Shown piece after piece: positions 42,390-53,591 of a stretch of 64,000 nucleotides of DNA. Under the pieces are notes generated by a model that saw only the letters and a list, made by a program, of their open reading frames with translations, ran no database searches and had not been told where the DNA came from. Source of the DNA: Monodelphis domestica (Eukaryota > Chordata > Mammalia > Didelphimorphia > Didelphidae); assembly GCF_027887165.1 (NCBI RefSeq), contig NC_077233.1, positions 226,634,872 through 226,698,871 on the forward strand, given 5' to 3'. Position 1 is the stretch's first letter, and each line of letters begins with the position of its first letter. A program made the translations under genes and the position numbers.

Positions 42390-42512
42390 AAGTACAAGAC
42401 TTCTACATTCAGTCAAAAACCAAGTCAAATATCTAATTTACAAAAATAACATCTATTTGTGAGAATAACTGGTTAACAACAATGTGCATTTTAATCTAAC
42501 TAATGCTGCCTG

Positions 42513-43012
42513 CTGTTGTCATTGTTGTTTATCCTTCATTTTCAAAGGATGACATCATGGGGTGATGTTTTGACTTAAACATGAATTGGATTTAAATGAG
42601 GCAGAGTTGCAAAAAGTCATCAGATTCACCCTCTCTTCCAGAGTCATCCAAATCTAGTGGCAAGACAAAGGTCAAGACAACTGGTAATGGCCTATGATGT
42701 AGTGGATGACCCTGGTATGCTCAATGTTGGATCAAGTTCTTAGTACCTCACAGTGCCTGCATCAGTTGCCTTCACAGCTGTTGCAACAAACTGTTCCCAT
42801 CTACCCATTCTGCCCAGAGAAGTCCTTGCATGCTTGGGTTAGATATCTCCCTAAGTCACCTATGGGTTAGCCCCTCTGCTGAGGTGATTCTTACCAGGTG
42901 TGGCTGCTGAGAATGCTACAACTTTTGAAGCCACAGATGAGAGTTGGGTGAAATGAGGACAGCAAAAGATACCTCTGGAGTAGAGCTTGCTGCTTGCTAC
43001 ATTGGCTGCCAG
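42513..43012 (-). mobile_element. 0.5-kb interspersed repeat X, copy 2
   Basis: Collinear with 19448-19960. The plus-strand left end, GTTGTCATTGTTGTTTATCC, is the complement of a CAA-rich tail, which supports minus orientation and retroposition. The right end is near GCTACATTGGCTGCC. No clear coding capacity. Confidence 0.6.
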
Positions 43013-43099
43013 GGGGATTCCTCTCACACCGGTAGGAACTAGGTTTGGTTTTGTAAGTATATGTGGGTATGTGCATATGTGCATAGTGATGAAAGATCA

Positions 43100-43220
43100 T
43101 GGCGATCATAAGATTTAGAGTTAGCAGGTATTTTAGAAATCATCTAATTCAATCTTCTCATTTTATAACGAGGACCAAAGTACAGAGAAGTAAGTACCCA
43201 GAGTGTGAGTTCTAATTTAG
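43100..43220 (-). repeat. MIR-type fragment
   Basis: TTAGAAATCATCTAATTCAA and CCAAAGTACAGAGAAGTAAG on plus. Confidence 0.5.
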
Positions 43221-44370
43221 AATACACATGCTTTGGCTACATTTTTCATTAAACAGATTTCTCTGGGTCTATTCTGTGTCATAATTTATAATCATTTTTC
43301 TAAAGAAAAATGTCTTTCAGAACAACTGACTTCTGGAGAGCAACTTACTGATACATTGAGGAAAGTCTCTATAAATTGATAAATGACATCTCTATTTTTT
43401 TTTTACTATATTTACTCCAGTAGAATTCCTCTAATTGGAGCAACCAATGTTCTTTGAAAGCATAAATCAACATTTCCTGTCTATTACTTGTAAGTGAAAT
43501 GCTGTACTTGTTTGTATCTTGTTAATGATGGTGCTTGTGTCTCATCTTTGTTCCTCTTCATATCTACAGTTCACTTCTGATGCTTTATGAACTTTTTTCT
43601 CCTAAAAGGCTCCTAAAAAATTCTTTACTTTTCTCCCCATGGCATATCTTTTCTCTCCTCTCTAGTCCTCCTATTTTATCCAATCCTCTCCTGTCTTATC
43701 TTGTCCTGACCTCTCATCTTTTGTCCATCTTTCTTTTCCCTACCCCTACTAAAGCTACTAAGTGCAGCATGATAATGAGTCCCAGGGAGACTGCCATGTG
43801 TCTAGAGTTGCCATTTCAGCTTTGGCAGAAGAGAAGTCCTGAAATGCTTCTGGAAATATTTGGTTCTGCTAAAACCTAGTCTGCCTTCTGGTTTCCATGG
43901 AAATGACACTCCTGGTTATGACTTTTATGGTGATTGCTACCCTAATGTGCCCATTTGCTGTGGCAGATGATGGCACCATGATAGACAAGGCCAATCAAAA
44001 CAATGCCTCAATTCAGAGGGGGAAAACATGAACAGGAATTAGCTTCTTTGCTCCATTTCCCATAAATTCCAGTAAATTTAAAGAGAAATCTTTTAAAAAT
44101 CATGTTGGTATCTTTTGTTGTTTTTTTATCACCTACATTTTCTATGTATTCCTCTTTTCTCCTCCATCAAGAGAACAACCCCCATAATAAAGAGGGGGAA
44201 AAGCAGGAGAAAAAGCTATTTGGTGAAACTAACTGACATATGGGAAAGAAAAAAAAAACATCTGATGTAATATTTAATTTCTTTACACATAGTCAGTCCC
44301 TCTACCTCTGCAAAGATGTGAAATGGAGCTACCTTCTCATATTTCTTCTTTGGGGCCACAGTTGGTCATT
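43221..44370. other. Repeat-poor stretch
   Basis: No family recognised over more than 1.1 kb. The part at 43770-44110 has balanced composition and complex text (GTTTCCATGGAAATGACACT, GCCAATCAAAACAATGCC) suited to a conserved non-coding element. The 114-codon frame at 43535-43879 has no recognised domain, and its first half is CT-rich low complexity. Confidence 0.3.
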
Positions 44371-44374
44371 ATAA

Positions 44375-44575
44375 CTTTGCATCATTCAGTTTCATAGTTT
44401 TGTTGTTATTGTTCTTTGGGTGTAGTCACTGTTTATATTGTTTTCCTGGGTTCACTCATTTTGTATCAGTTCTTATAATTCTTCTGGTGCTTCATCAGAT
44501 AAATAATTTCTGGCATCATAGTAATATCCCATTAGATTCATATACCACAACCTGAAGTATGGATCTTTTCAAGCA
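44375..44575 (-). repeat. Old L1 fragment
   Basis: GGTTCACTCATTTTGTATCA, TCTGGCATCATAGTAATATC and ATATACCACAACCTGAAG parallel the L1 C-terminal region in antisense. Confidence 0.55.
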
Positions 44576-44618
44576 AATTTTGAGTGTTTATATACCATAT
44601 ATATATATCTTCTTCTTC

Positions 44619-44821
44619 TTTTTTTTTGACCCTTACTTTCTGTCTTGGAATCAATGCTGTGTATAGGTTCCAAGGCAGAAGAGTGGTAAAGGGCTAGGCA
44701 ATGGGGGTTAAGTGACTTCCCTTGAGTCACCCAGCTAGGAAGTGCCTGAGGCCAGATTTGAACCTAGGACTTCCCATCTCTAGATCTGGCTCTCAATCCA
44801 CTGAGCCACCCAGCTGCCCCC
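44619..44821 (-). mobile_element. SINE-A, first of a tandem pair
   Basis: Full-length antisense copy with T-run tail at the left and TGAGCCACCCAGCTGCCCC head at the right. TCTTCTTC-type sequence flanks both sides. Confidence 0.88.
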
Positions 44822-44835
44822 TCTTCTTTCTTCTT

Positions 44836-45035
44836 AAAAACAAACAAACAAACAAAAACCCTTACCTTCTGCTTTATTATCAGTTCCAAGACAGAAGAAC
44901 AGCAAGAATTAGACAATTGGGATTAAGTGACTTACCCAGGGTCACATAGCTGGGAAATATGTGAAGCCAGATATGATCCCAGGTCCTCTGGATTCCAGCT
45001 CTGATGCTCTATCCAATGTGCTACCTGGCTGCTCC
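44836..45035 (-). mobile_element. SINE-A, second of a tandem pair
   Basis: (AAAC)n-interrupted tail, CTTACCCAGGGTCACATAGC CORE, GTGCTACCTGGCTGCTCC head. Only about 15 bp separate it from the neighbour. Confidence 0.85.
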
Positions 45036-45094
45036 TATAATACCTTGTTTATTTAAATAATACCAGTTGTGCTATCAAAGGAGATAAGCATTGA

Positions 45095-45260
45095 ACTGGA
45101 AAACAGATCTGGGCTCTAACTTACTATGTGACCTTGGGCATCACTTCTCCCTGGGCCAAAATTTCCTCATAGTCTATGAAAATTTCCAGTGTCTTCTTGT
45201 CTGTGAAATAAGGGGTTCAGACTAGATAGCCTCTGACATTCCTTTCACTTCTCGATTTAT
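45095..45260 (+). repeat. MIR/THER-type SINE
   Basis: CTTACTATGTGACCTTGGGC, TTCAGACTAGATAGCCTCTG. Confidence 0.65.
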
Positions 45261-45429
45261 GATCTTGTCCTAGATTTCTTGATTCAATAATTTTAAGATG
45301 ACTAGAAATGACCATGAATTCAGAACAACATTAAGACAAGATTTATACTTCAGTAATGAAAAAAGATTTTTTTAATGTAGTCCTCTGATTCATATGTATG
45401 GGAAACTCCTAATGTTAATAAAAATCATC

Positions 45430-45750
45430 ACTGATGAAAAGAAGCAACTCATCTATAATTTACAATGTAAGAGAGTTGCTTGGGGTCATTGAAAGATTAA
45501 ATGACCTGTCCATGGTCACCTAACTAGTATGGCACAGAGGGAGAACTTGAACTCTGGACTTTCTTATTCCAAAACGAACTTTCTATCTACTATACCTAAG
45601 ACTTCTTTAGTCTTAGGGAGTTTCCAGGAGTGCTGAAAGATTAGGTGATTTGTCCAGGGTAGCATAAGCAATATGGATCAGAATCAAAATTTGAACCCAG
45701 GTCTTTGTGGTCAGTCTTCTATCCACTGTACCACTCTGCATCTTAGGAAA
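45430..45750 (-). repeat. Two MIR-type copies
   Basis: 45430-45600 (ATGACCTGTCCATGGTCACC, TGAACTCTGGACTTTC) and 45605-45750 (GGTGATTTGTCCAGGGTAGC, CTATCCACTGTACCAC), both antisense. Confidence 0.6.
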
Positions 45751-45783
45751 TAAATTAGGGAAAATATAAAAAAAATTAGCTCA

Positions 45784-45953
45784 GGGTAGCACTGTGGATA
45801 GAGCCTGGAGTCAGGAGGACCTAGGTTCAACTGTGTTCTCAGACACTTTCTAGCTGTGTGACCCTGGGCAAGTCATTTAACTCTAGTTGCCTACCCTTTG
45901 CCACTCTTCAGTCTTAGAATTGCTAAGGCAGAATATGAGGGCTTAGAAAAAAA
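45784..45953 (+). mobile_element. SINE-A
   Basis: GGTAGCACTGTGGATAGAGC head, ACCCTGGGCAAGTCATTTAA CORE, tail with a short internal deletion. Confidence 0.8.
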
Positions 45954-45954
45954 T

Positions 45955-46095
45955 GCTTTAATCTTTGAAGACAGATTATGAAGCTACAATCTCCAAATTA
46001 TGGGTCTTCCAGAAAAGTGTCTTTTAAAAGAATATCTGAAGAAACCGTATAGAAAAATTTCCTAGATATATTGGAAATGAATGTCAAAATAAACC
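45955..46095 (+). repeat. L1/HAL1 ORF1-like scrap
   Basis: AATTATGGGTCTTCCAGAAA resembles the NLRxxGLPE codons of L1 ORF1 and is followed by ATTTCCTAGATATATTGGAA. Weak, short. Confidence 0.3.
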
Positions 46096-46268
46096 CCAGG
46101 GAGGCAGATAGGTGCCAGGCATAAAGACAGGAAGTCCTAGGTTCAAATCTGGCCTCAGATATTTCCTAGATGTGTACCCACAGGCAAATCCCTTAAGCCC
46201 TATTCCCTAGCCCTTATTGCTCTTCTGTCTTAGAACTGATACTAAGCAGGAAAGTAAGGTTTAAAAAA
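46096..46268 (+). mobile_element. SINE-A, head-damaged
   Basis: GAAGTCCTAGGTTCAAATCT, ACCCACAGGCAAATCCCTTA, AAGCAGGAAAGTAAGGTTTA. Confidence 0.75.
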
Positions 46269-47082
46269 CCTCAACAGAATATTAGTTGATACACTGGCAA
46301 CCACTGATCTCTTGAATAATGCAGATGGAAAACATGTAGCCAGTGAGAGTGTGTTGTGGGGAATTTTCCCTGGGAAAAAATGACAAGGTTTACACAGCCC
46401 ATTAACACTGCCCAGAAGAGACAGGGACCTGAATACGATAGAGCAAGGGACAGTTCCCAGTGTCACTGCTTATGCCAAGCCTCCTTCCCAGACAACAGAT
46501 CTCAGGGAGCTGGTGAGGAGCTGCTGCTTCAGTCTGAGGTCACACTGCTGGAAGCAGTACAAGATGAGCAAGGAATAGAAAAGAGAAGCGAATAGATACA
46601 TGAAAAGAATGTGGTCTCGGTAGGCACGTTAACATGTTTTTTAAAAAGGTGATAGAAATTTCAAGTTAACCATCTCTTCTGTGCTCTGGGACAGCAGTCG
46701 TTTTCTTCTTTAGAGAAGTTATCTCATGCCTCCTTCACTAAGTCTACCCCAGTGCAGTGTCCTTGGGCAGGTCACCTAACCTACTAAACCAGGAGCAGTT
46801 TTTATTTGAATGGCTTTTCTGGGTGATCAAAATCCTTTGAAAAATGCTATTTGATCTTCAAAAGAACCCTCTGGGGTAGGCTAAGAGGGAATTAACATCA
46901 AGATGAGGAAAAGGCAATGCAGAGAAATGGGGTGATAAGTCCAAGGCTATACAGCTGTTCTTTCCACTACACCAGAGATATCAACTACAGGGAGGCCTGT
47001 AACACAGAGTGCAGTGGGAACCAGATTAAAATATAATTGGGAAATGTTTAACAAAATAAATCAAGGTCCAATGAAACACTTT
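46269..47082. other. Mostly unassigned, with a MIR scrap
   Basis: 46270-46700 is GC-balanced and unrecognised; frames of 74-79 codons on both strands at 46242-46595 lack domains. 46840-46980 is an antisense MIR (TCAAGATGAGGAAAAGGCAA). Confidence 0.35.
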
Positions 47083-47590
47083 TGTTGCTCAGTCATTTTT
47101 AGTCATGTCCCACTCTTCATGATCTCATTTGGCATTTTCTTGGCAAAGCTATTAGAGTGGTTTGCCATTTTCTTCTCTAGTTCATTTTGCAGATGAGGAA
47201 ACAGAGACAAGCAGGGTTAAGTGACTTGCCCAGAGTCACACAGCTAGGAAATATGCAAATAGAATTTTGTACCTTTGGAATTCATTTCCCAGAATCCCTT
47301 TCCTTTTTCGTCCCTATGTTACATCCTTACACTGTGTTGATAAAATTATGTATAACTTGGCCCCCCCACCCCTATGCTCCAGGTCTGAGATCCTCCTCTT
47401 TACTAAGGCTACCACTATCCTTTACTTCAAGTTATTATTAATAAATCTTATAAAATATAATACTTGAAGTATTGTATATTAATTTTTAATCTTACAGAAG
47501 TGTCTAAGGCCAGATTTGAACTTAGGAAGATGAGTTTTCCTGCTTCTGTAGGCCCTGTGTTCCATCTACTCTGACACCTAGCTATCTATA
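47083..47590 (-). mobile_element. SINE-B split by a short LTR
   Basis: Tail at the left (TTGTTGCTCAGTCATTTTTA), CORE to CACACAGCTAGGAA at 47250, then after the insertion AAGTGTCTAAGGCCAGATTT and head sequence to 47590. Confidence 0.82.
47253..47496 (+). mobile_element. Short solo LTR (ERV family S), copy 1
   Basis: Starts about ATGCAAATAGAATTTTGTAC and ends TTTTTAATCTTACA. It contains CATTTCCCAGAATCCC and ATTATTAATAAATCTTATAA, an AATAAA-type signal near the 3' end. GAAAT (47248-47252) and GAAGT (47497-47501) look like a 5-bp duplication with one mismatch. The same family occurs antisense at 59217-59509. Confidence 0.65.
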
Positions 47591-47639
47591 ATGAAACACA
47601 GATAATGTAAATTGGTGATTTTCTAAGTTGATATTCTGC

Positions 47640-48055
47640 CTGCTGGGGTCTATTTCTATTTTAGTTTGGCACTACTGTACTGTACCACCCTAAAACAAGG
47701 GGAGTGCCAATTATTGGACATGATCAGTAACAACAAAGTAATCCTACTATTTTTTTACTCCTTTATTATATTTACTATTATATTTTATTCTATTTACTAT
47801 TTTCCCAGGCTCTTTGCACAGCTGGGCCCCAATTAGTGTCAGTAATGAAATTTCTGAAGAGGTCACATGTATTAGAATTCACACTATTCAAAGCTATAAT
47901 TATGTAGAAAGTGGAAATTGATTATCATGAATACATAGTGTAAATTCGCATAATACAACCGCTTCAGGGCATTCATTAATCATACTAATAGAGATTAATA
48001 GTTATAAATAGGGGCAATAACTAATAGGGAGAGGTTTTCCTTTTCCCTGCATTCT
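47640..48055. other. Repeat-free block, candidate conserved non-coding element
   Basis: 47815-48010 is free of repeat motifs and dense in complex AT-rich text: CCCCAATTAGTGTCAGTAATG, CTATAATTATGTAGAAAGTG and GGCATTCATTAATCATAC. Several homeodomain-type cores. No coding potential. Confidence 0.33.
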
Positions 48056-48059
48056 GTGA

Positions 48060-48235
48060 TCAAACTTTTGTGCTAGCCATTCTCCAGATCTATAATATGC
48101 TCCATCCTCATTCCTGCCTCATAGAATCTCTGTCTTTTTTCAAAATGCCATTCAAGTACTATCCATGATATCAAGACTTTTCTGATCTCTCCAGACACTG
48201 GTGATTTCCCTCCCTGTTGCCTTGTATAATGGGAG
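48060..48235 (+). repeat. L2-type fragment
   Basis: GCCATTCTCCAGATCTATAA, TCATAGAATCTCTGTCTTTT, CCATTCAAGTACTATCCATG. Confidence 0.45.
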
Positions 48236-48419
48236 GACTGTACAACACTCTTTGAAGCATGTGCATATATTCCTTACCTGGTTCCAAGTCAATATGTAGA
48301 ACTTCAGAGAGTCAAGTTTTGGCCTTGATGACTCAGGGTCAGTAGGAGGATGAAAAGTTTTCTAAATGGCTTCTGAGCTACAGGGACTGATGACTCACAC
48401 CTTACCAAGTCAGAAATGA

Positions 48420-49310
48420 ATGTGAATATGAAAGATTGAGTGCAGGATCTCTCTCTCTCTCTCTTTCTTGTCTCTGTTTCTTTGTCTCTCTCTCTGTGAC
48501 TCTCCCTTGGTAGTTTTCAATCGAGGAAGATGGCTATGAGTTACCAGCTTAGGGAAGTACAGTCATAGGCTGTGTTACCTCTATGTGGCCTTCACATTTC
48601 CCAAAAAATATATGATGCCTTTGTTTCTCTTGTGTTTAATATTTGTTGGCTTTTAGATGAATGAATAGTTTGACATAAAATACTTGGGTGACAGGTGAGA
48701 CTTAGAGATTCAACAAAGCCATAAGAGGGCTCTCTTACCAGGAACTAGTTTTGGTAGCCACAGGGACTGCAAACCAAGATTCCACAGAGCAAGGACTGGG
48801 TCAATGTTCTAAGCATTGGGTAGCTGAGAGGCGGTTGGGGACTGACAGTTGGGAAATGATAGTGCCTCTCTGAAAGAAGACAGAGAAGGTGTGGAGGTGT
48901 CTCTCTCTGAAGAAAAACAACTTTGAAGCTACCAGGGAATTGGAACATCTTCAAGGAGTGCTTGAGTGAGTGATTACCCCACGCTGGTGGACAGTGTGTG
49001 TCCACACTTATTCTGGCTTGAATCCTGTGAGGACTCTTCATCCTGAGACTGCTGTTTGACCCAAAGAAGGACTCTGGTGTCCTGAGAATCTTGGGCCCTG
49101 TTGACTTTACAAATCTCTCTTTATCTTTAATTACTCCTTTAATTAGTTAGGGTAAGATAAGTTAGAAAGTCTAAGTTTTAATATCTGGGTGGGGTTAGAA
49201 GTAAACTACTCCCTAATTCCCTTCCCTTCCTTTCTCCCTTTAGTTAAATAAACCTTTTTAATATATTTAGTTAGTTTGAACCCTTCCTTTAACCCTCCCT
49301 ATAACAGGAC
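48420..49310 (+). other. Probable LTR-like block
   Basis: The layout is CT repeats (48451-48500), a GC-richer middle, then TTTAGTTAAATAAACCTTTT and TATTTAGTTAGTTTGAACCC near 49245-49290, ending in CCCTATAACA. This is an LTR-style architecture, but I found no partner copy and no duplication at the ends. Confidence 0.35.
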
Positions 49311-50014
49311 TCAGTACAGCAAAGTAGTGAAATACCTAATCCAGCCCAGTAGTGGATTGACCCATCAGCTGAGACCTAGCTCCCTTGCAAGTCTAAACAA
49401 AGGAGTGTCTTAACCCAACACAAATTTAATGGAGATTTAAGAGAAAGGGATTTCTGGGGCTAGGAGTCACATGTTCCCTAAGTTTGTTCCCACTTTCCCC
49501 AGAGATATATGAGTAAAGAGGGGAGAGTATATTCCTGATTTCATAGATACTTTGGTAACTTCAGTCTTTGCTATGCCTTCTCTATAAATGTCTTTTTGTA
49601 AAAACTAGTTGATAGCAACTGGTTGGCCAAAGTTATGGGTCACATTGGATGGAGACTCCAAAAGGACAGTATTAGAAACCTTAACCCTTCATGTTTACCT
49701 TGCTACTAAAACCCTGAAGGGTAACAATGATCATTGTCCTCTTAGGAACCTAACCTACTGCCTAGTGTGAATTGAAGAATGAACCCAATGAGGGGAGAGT
49801 ATCATACTTGTATTTATTACTTTGTTTTTATTCATAGTTATTCTCTATTTATTAATTCTGCATGTGTTTATATATGTATTTACATATATATACAATATGT
49901 ATATATGTTTACATACATATGTTGTTACTGTCTCCCTTGATAGAAGATAAATTTTTTAAGTATAAAGATTATTTTAGGTTTTGTTTTTGTGTCTCCAATT
50001 CCTAGTAACTGGTT
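49311..50014. other. Mostly unassigned, L2-like end at right
   Basis: No gene. TA/TG-rich text at 49860-49920. 49925-50014 resembles an L2 3' end interrupted by the following SINE-B. Confidence 0.35.
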
Positions 50015-50271
50015 CAGAGTGTTGTTCAATCATTTTAATCCTGTCCAACTCTCTATGACTCTATTTGGGGTTTCCTTGGCAAAGATATTGAAGTGATCAG
50101 CCACTTCTTTCTCCAGCTCATTTTACAGATGAGAAAATTGAAGCAAACTGGATTAAGTGATTTGCCCAGGGTCACACAGTTAATAAGTGTCTGAGGCTGG
50201 ATTTGAACTCTTAAAGAAGAATCTTCCTGACTCCAGACCTGCACTTTAAGTTTGTGCTATCTAACTGCTCT
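50015..50271 (-). mobile_element. SINE-B, full length
   Basis: GTTGTTCAATCATTTTAATC tail, GCCCAGGGTCACACAGTTAA CORE, TGTGCTATCTAACTGCTC head on plus. Confidence 0.87.
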
Positions 50272-50369
50272 TTGTAGAATAAATGATAGGTAAATGCTGC
50301 TTGTATGATTGATATATTAAAATATATCCATAACACTCTTTGGGGAGTAAAAAACAGATACAAAATGAA

Positions 50370-50500
50370 TATGATTCAGGTGGGGAATGGTTGAGCAAAT
50401 AGTAAAGTATAAAGATAAAAAATTATATATTGTTGATTCATAAGAAATGGCAAATATGAGGAATTCAGGGAACATGAGAGAATGTCTAAAGTCTGGCATG
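50370..50500 (+). repeat. Old L1 fragment
   Basis: GGTGGGGAATGGTTGAGCAA, TTGATTCATAAGAAATGGCA, the L1 C-terminal region in sense orientation. Confidence 0.55.
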
Positions 50501-50720
50501 CATTTCCTCCTTTCTCAGATGCCCTTCATAGCTCAATTCAGTTGCCACTTTCTATAGGAAGACTATCCTAATGCCTATAGTAATTTCTCTGTATATATTT
50601 TGCATTTATACATACATTGCTTGTAACCAGTAGAATTAAGCTCCTTGAGGGCAAGAGTAATTTCATTTTTATCTTTGTAGCTCTAGAGCCCTGTAAGCAT
50701 CAGAGGTATAAGTTGTCTTA
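50500..50720 (+). repeat. L2 LINE 3' end
   Basis: TAGCTCAATTCAGTTGCCAC, AGAATTAAGCTCCTTGAGGG, CTTTGTAGCTCTAGAGCC. Confidence 0.6.
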
Positions 50721-51689
50721 CTTTTTTTCCATGTGAGGGTCCCATCCCACATGATCTCTTTATTAACACATCAGCATCTCTATAAGTTGAAGAGTGAAGT
50801 TGAAGAATAAGTGAAGTAAAAATGTAATCATAGTTGAGACTTACAAACCTTAGCAGAATAAATCAATATCTATGAAATGGTTAAGCACACCATTGGATAG
50901 TCCACTATTTTAACACTCAAGAGAATGCTCACTAGGGAGATCAGGTATTGTTCCAGAATCCTGAAATCTAGAAGATGCCAACTGCACACCATTTTAAGAG
51001 GGCCCTTCTCTCCACATACCCAGGTGAGTTCCCACTCCTTCTTCCTTTCTTCCCATATCCTGCCCCAAATATCCTCTTGCCCCAAACACAAAGATTACTA
51101 GCTATGGTTCTAGCTCCTAATAATCTTACAATCTTTTATCACAAAGATGTTTTTAATTTTATTCCACCAAGAAGTACTTTCAAGGTAATCAAGCTCAAGT
51201 TCTATTATGGAAATTAATAGTTAAGTATTTCATTAAGCCTATTGATAAGGATTAGAGTTACAGAGGAAGGCAGGGAATATATGTTAACTGAGATTCTTGT
51301 TTAAGGTCATTTTTTTCTCTCATGACTCAATCTTCTGTATCTTTCTCTTCTGTGAGGCTCTAGGGTACACTTTCTAAACAATCTAACTTGTTTTGGCATA
51401 ATCAGGCAAACACAAATATGTAATTCTGTCAGGAGGCTTGGTGGGATTTAAATGACCCTGGAGCATCTGGATTCAGAAACTACAAAAATATTTGTCTTGG
51501 CTAATTGGTAATCTGACATTTAGTGACACTCAGTTATATGTCTTATTTTCTTTGTGAGTTTGAATGATTGGGTCTTCTTAAGGTCAGTCTGTGGTTGTTC
51601 TGAGGCACTCAACAAGAAGCAGAAAAGAAGCAAGAAGGTTAAGTCAACTTCAAAAGATCCACCATGGACACAGTGATAACAGGGAATGT
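50721..51689. other. Unassigned, repeat-poor
   Basis: No family recognised. 51290-51560 is complex single-copy-looking text (GGCATAATCAGGCAAACACA, TTGGCTAATTGGTAATCTG). Frames at 50870-51217 on both strands have no domain. Confidence 0.3.
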
Positions 51690-51905
51690 AATAATCACCG
51701 ACACATAGTGTTTGCCATACATATCACTTAAATCTTCCAGCAACCAGGCTGTGAGTTGAGGCCTATGGATATTATTATACACATTTTACAGATAAAGAAG
51801 CCAAGGCCCAGAGAAATGAACTGGCTTGCCCATAGTCATACAAGTAGTTTCATAGATGTGTTTTGAACCTGTCTTCCTGAGTGCAAGTCTAGCACTCTTT
51901 TTCAG
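51690..51905 (-). repeat. MIR, near full length
   Basis: TTACAGATAAAGAAGCCAAG, TGGCTTGCCCATAGTCATAC, GCAAGTCTAGCACTC on plus. Confidence 0.72.
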
Positions 51906-52149
51906 AGGTCACAAATGAGATGGATGCATTTACTGAGACAACCAGAAAGGGAAACATAATAAGGGAAAATGCCCACTGTGTCTTGTGCACTATTATAAGT
52001 ATTTACTGACTCCTTATCTTCTGTAATGCTTTGATAATTTCTTTTGTTTTCTTTCAGAGAAATCACGTGCATCATGCAGTCAGAGCTTCATCTAGAAACA
52101 AACAGTGATCCAATGACATATCTGAAATGTGTTCATTTCTGGAAGTATA

Positions 52150-52500
52150 TTTTAGGAACTATATTGATAAACTGGAAAGGAGTGTAACTAGGATAATGAG
52201 GGGACCATGTCATGTAAGAATCAGTAAAAGGAACTGGAAGTGCTTAGCCTAGAGAAGAGAAGGCTTGGGTGAGATATGATAGCTGTTTTCACATGTTTGA
52301 AGGTCTGTCTTGAGGAAAGGGATGAAACTTTCCCTGCTTAGCTTCACAGGGTAGAATTAGGAGGGATGGATAGAAGTTGTAGGAAGGTAGATTTCACTCA
52401 ATACAATAAAAAACTTCTTGATTGCCAAGTCCGAAAAGAAAGTAGTCCCTATTAGGAGGTAGTAGAGACTAGCATAAAGTACATGCTTAATAAACTTTTA
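52150..52500 (+). repeat. L3/CR1-like LINE 3' region
   Basis: GAAGTGCTTAGCCTAGAGAA, GATATGATAGCTGTTTTCAC, TGTAGGAAGGTAGATTTCAC and CAATACAATAAAAAACTTCT correspond in order to CR1/L3 3' ends. Confidence 0.6.
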
Positions 52501-52577
52501 AATAAAGACTGAATGAATGATTGTTCAGGGATAAAATCTTCCTTCCTTCCTTCTTTTTTAAAATTTATTTTTTATAA

Positions 52578-52775
52578 ACCGTTACCTTCTGTCTTGGAAT
52601 CAATACTATGTATAGGTTCCAAGGCAGAAGAGTGGTAAGGGCTAGGCAAGGGGGGGGGTGGGGTTAAGTGACTTTACCCAGGGTCACACAGCTGGGAAGT
52701 GTCTGAGGTCACATTTGAACCCAGAACCTCCCATCTCCAGGCCTGATTCTCAATTCACTGAGCCACCCAGCTGCT
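52578..52775 (-). mobile_element. SINE-A bordering the pyrimidine tract
   Basis: CCGTTACCTTCTGTCTTGGA tail, CCCAGGGTCACACAGCTGGG CORE, TGAGCCACCCAGCTGCT head on plus. A CTTCCTTCCTTC run precedes the tail (52549-52553 region) and the same motif starts right after the head. Confidence 0.88.
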
Positions 52776-53523
52776 TCTTCCCTCCACTCCTTCCTCCCTC
52801 CCTCCCTCCCTCCTCCCTCCCTCCCTCCCCTGCCCTCCCTCCCTCCCTCCTCCCTTCCTTCCTTCCCTTCCTTCCTTCCTTCCTTCCTTCCTTCCTTCCT
52901 TCCCCTTCCTTCCTTCCTTCCTTCCTTCCTTCCTTCCCTTCCCTTCCCTTCCCTCCCTTCCTCCTTCCTCCCTCCCTCCCTTCTCCTCTCCTTCCCTCCC
53001 TCCCTCCTCTCCTCCTTCCCTTCCATCTCCTCCCTCCCTCCCTCCCTCCCTCCCTCACCCTCCTCCTCTCCTTCCTTCCTTCCTTCCTTCCTTCCTCCTT
53101 CCTTCCTTCCTTCCTTCCCTTCCTTCCTTCCTCCTTCCTCCCTTCCTCCCTCTCCTCTCTCCTCCCTTCCCCTCCACTCCTTTCCTTCCTTCCCTCCCTC
53201 CCTCCCTCCCTCCCTCCCTCCCTTCCTTCCTTCCTTCCTTCCTTCCTTCCTTCCCTTCCTTCCTTCCTTCCTTCCTTCCTTCCTTTCCTTCCTTCCTTCC
53301 TTCCTTCCTTCCTTCCTCCCTTCCTCCCTTCCTCCCTCTCTTCCTCCCTCCCTCCACTCCTTTCCTTCCTCCCCTCCCTCCCTCCCTCCCTCCCTCCCCT
53401 TCCTTCCTTCCTTCCTCCTTCCTTCCTTCCCTTTCCTTCCTTCCTTCCTTCCTTCCTTCCTCCCTCCCTCCCTCCATTCTTTCTTCTTTCTTTCTTTCTT
53501 TCCTTTCTTTTCTTTCTTTCTCT

Positions 53524-53591
<68 letters not shown>

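Noticed and set aside
48745..49041. 98-codon minus-strand frame as a gene
   Set aside because: Lies in a probable LTR, with no recognisable domain or splice context.
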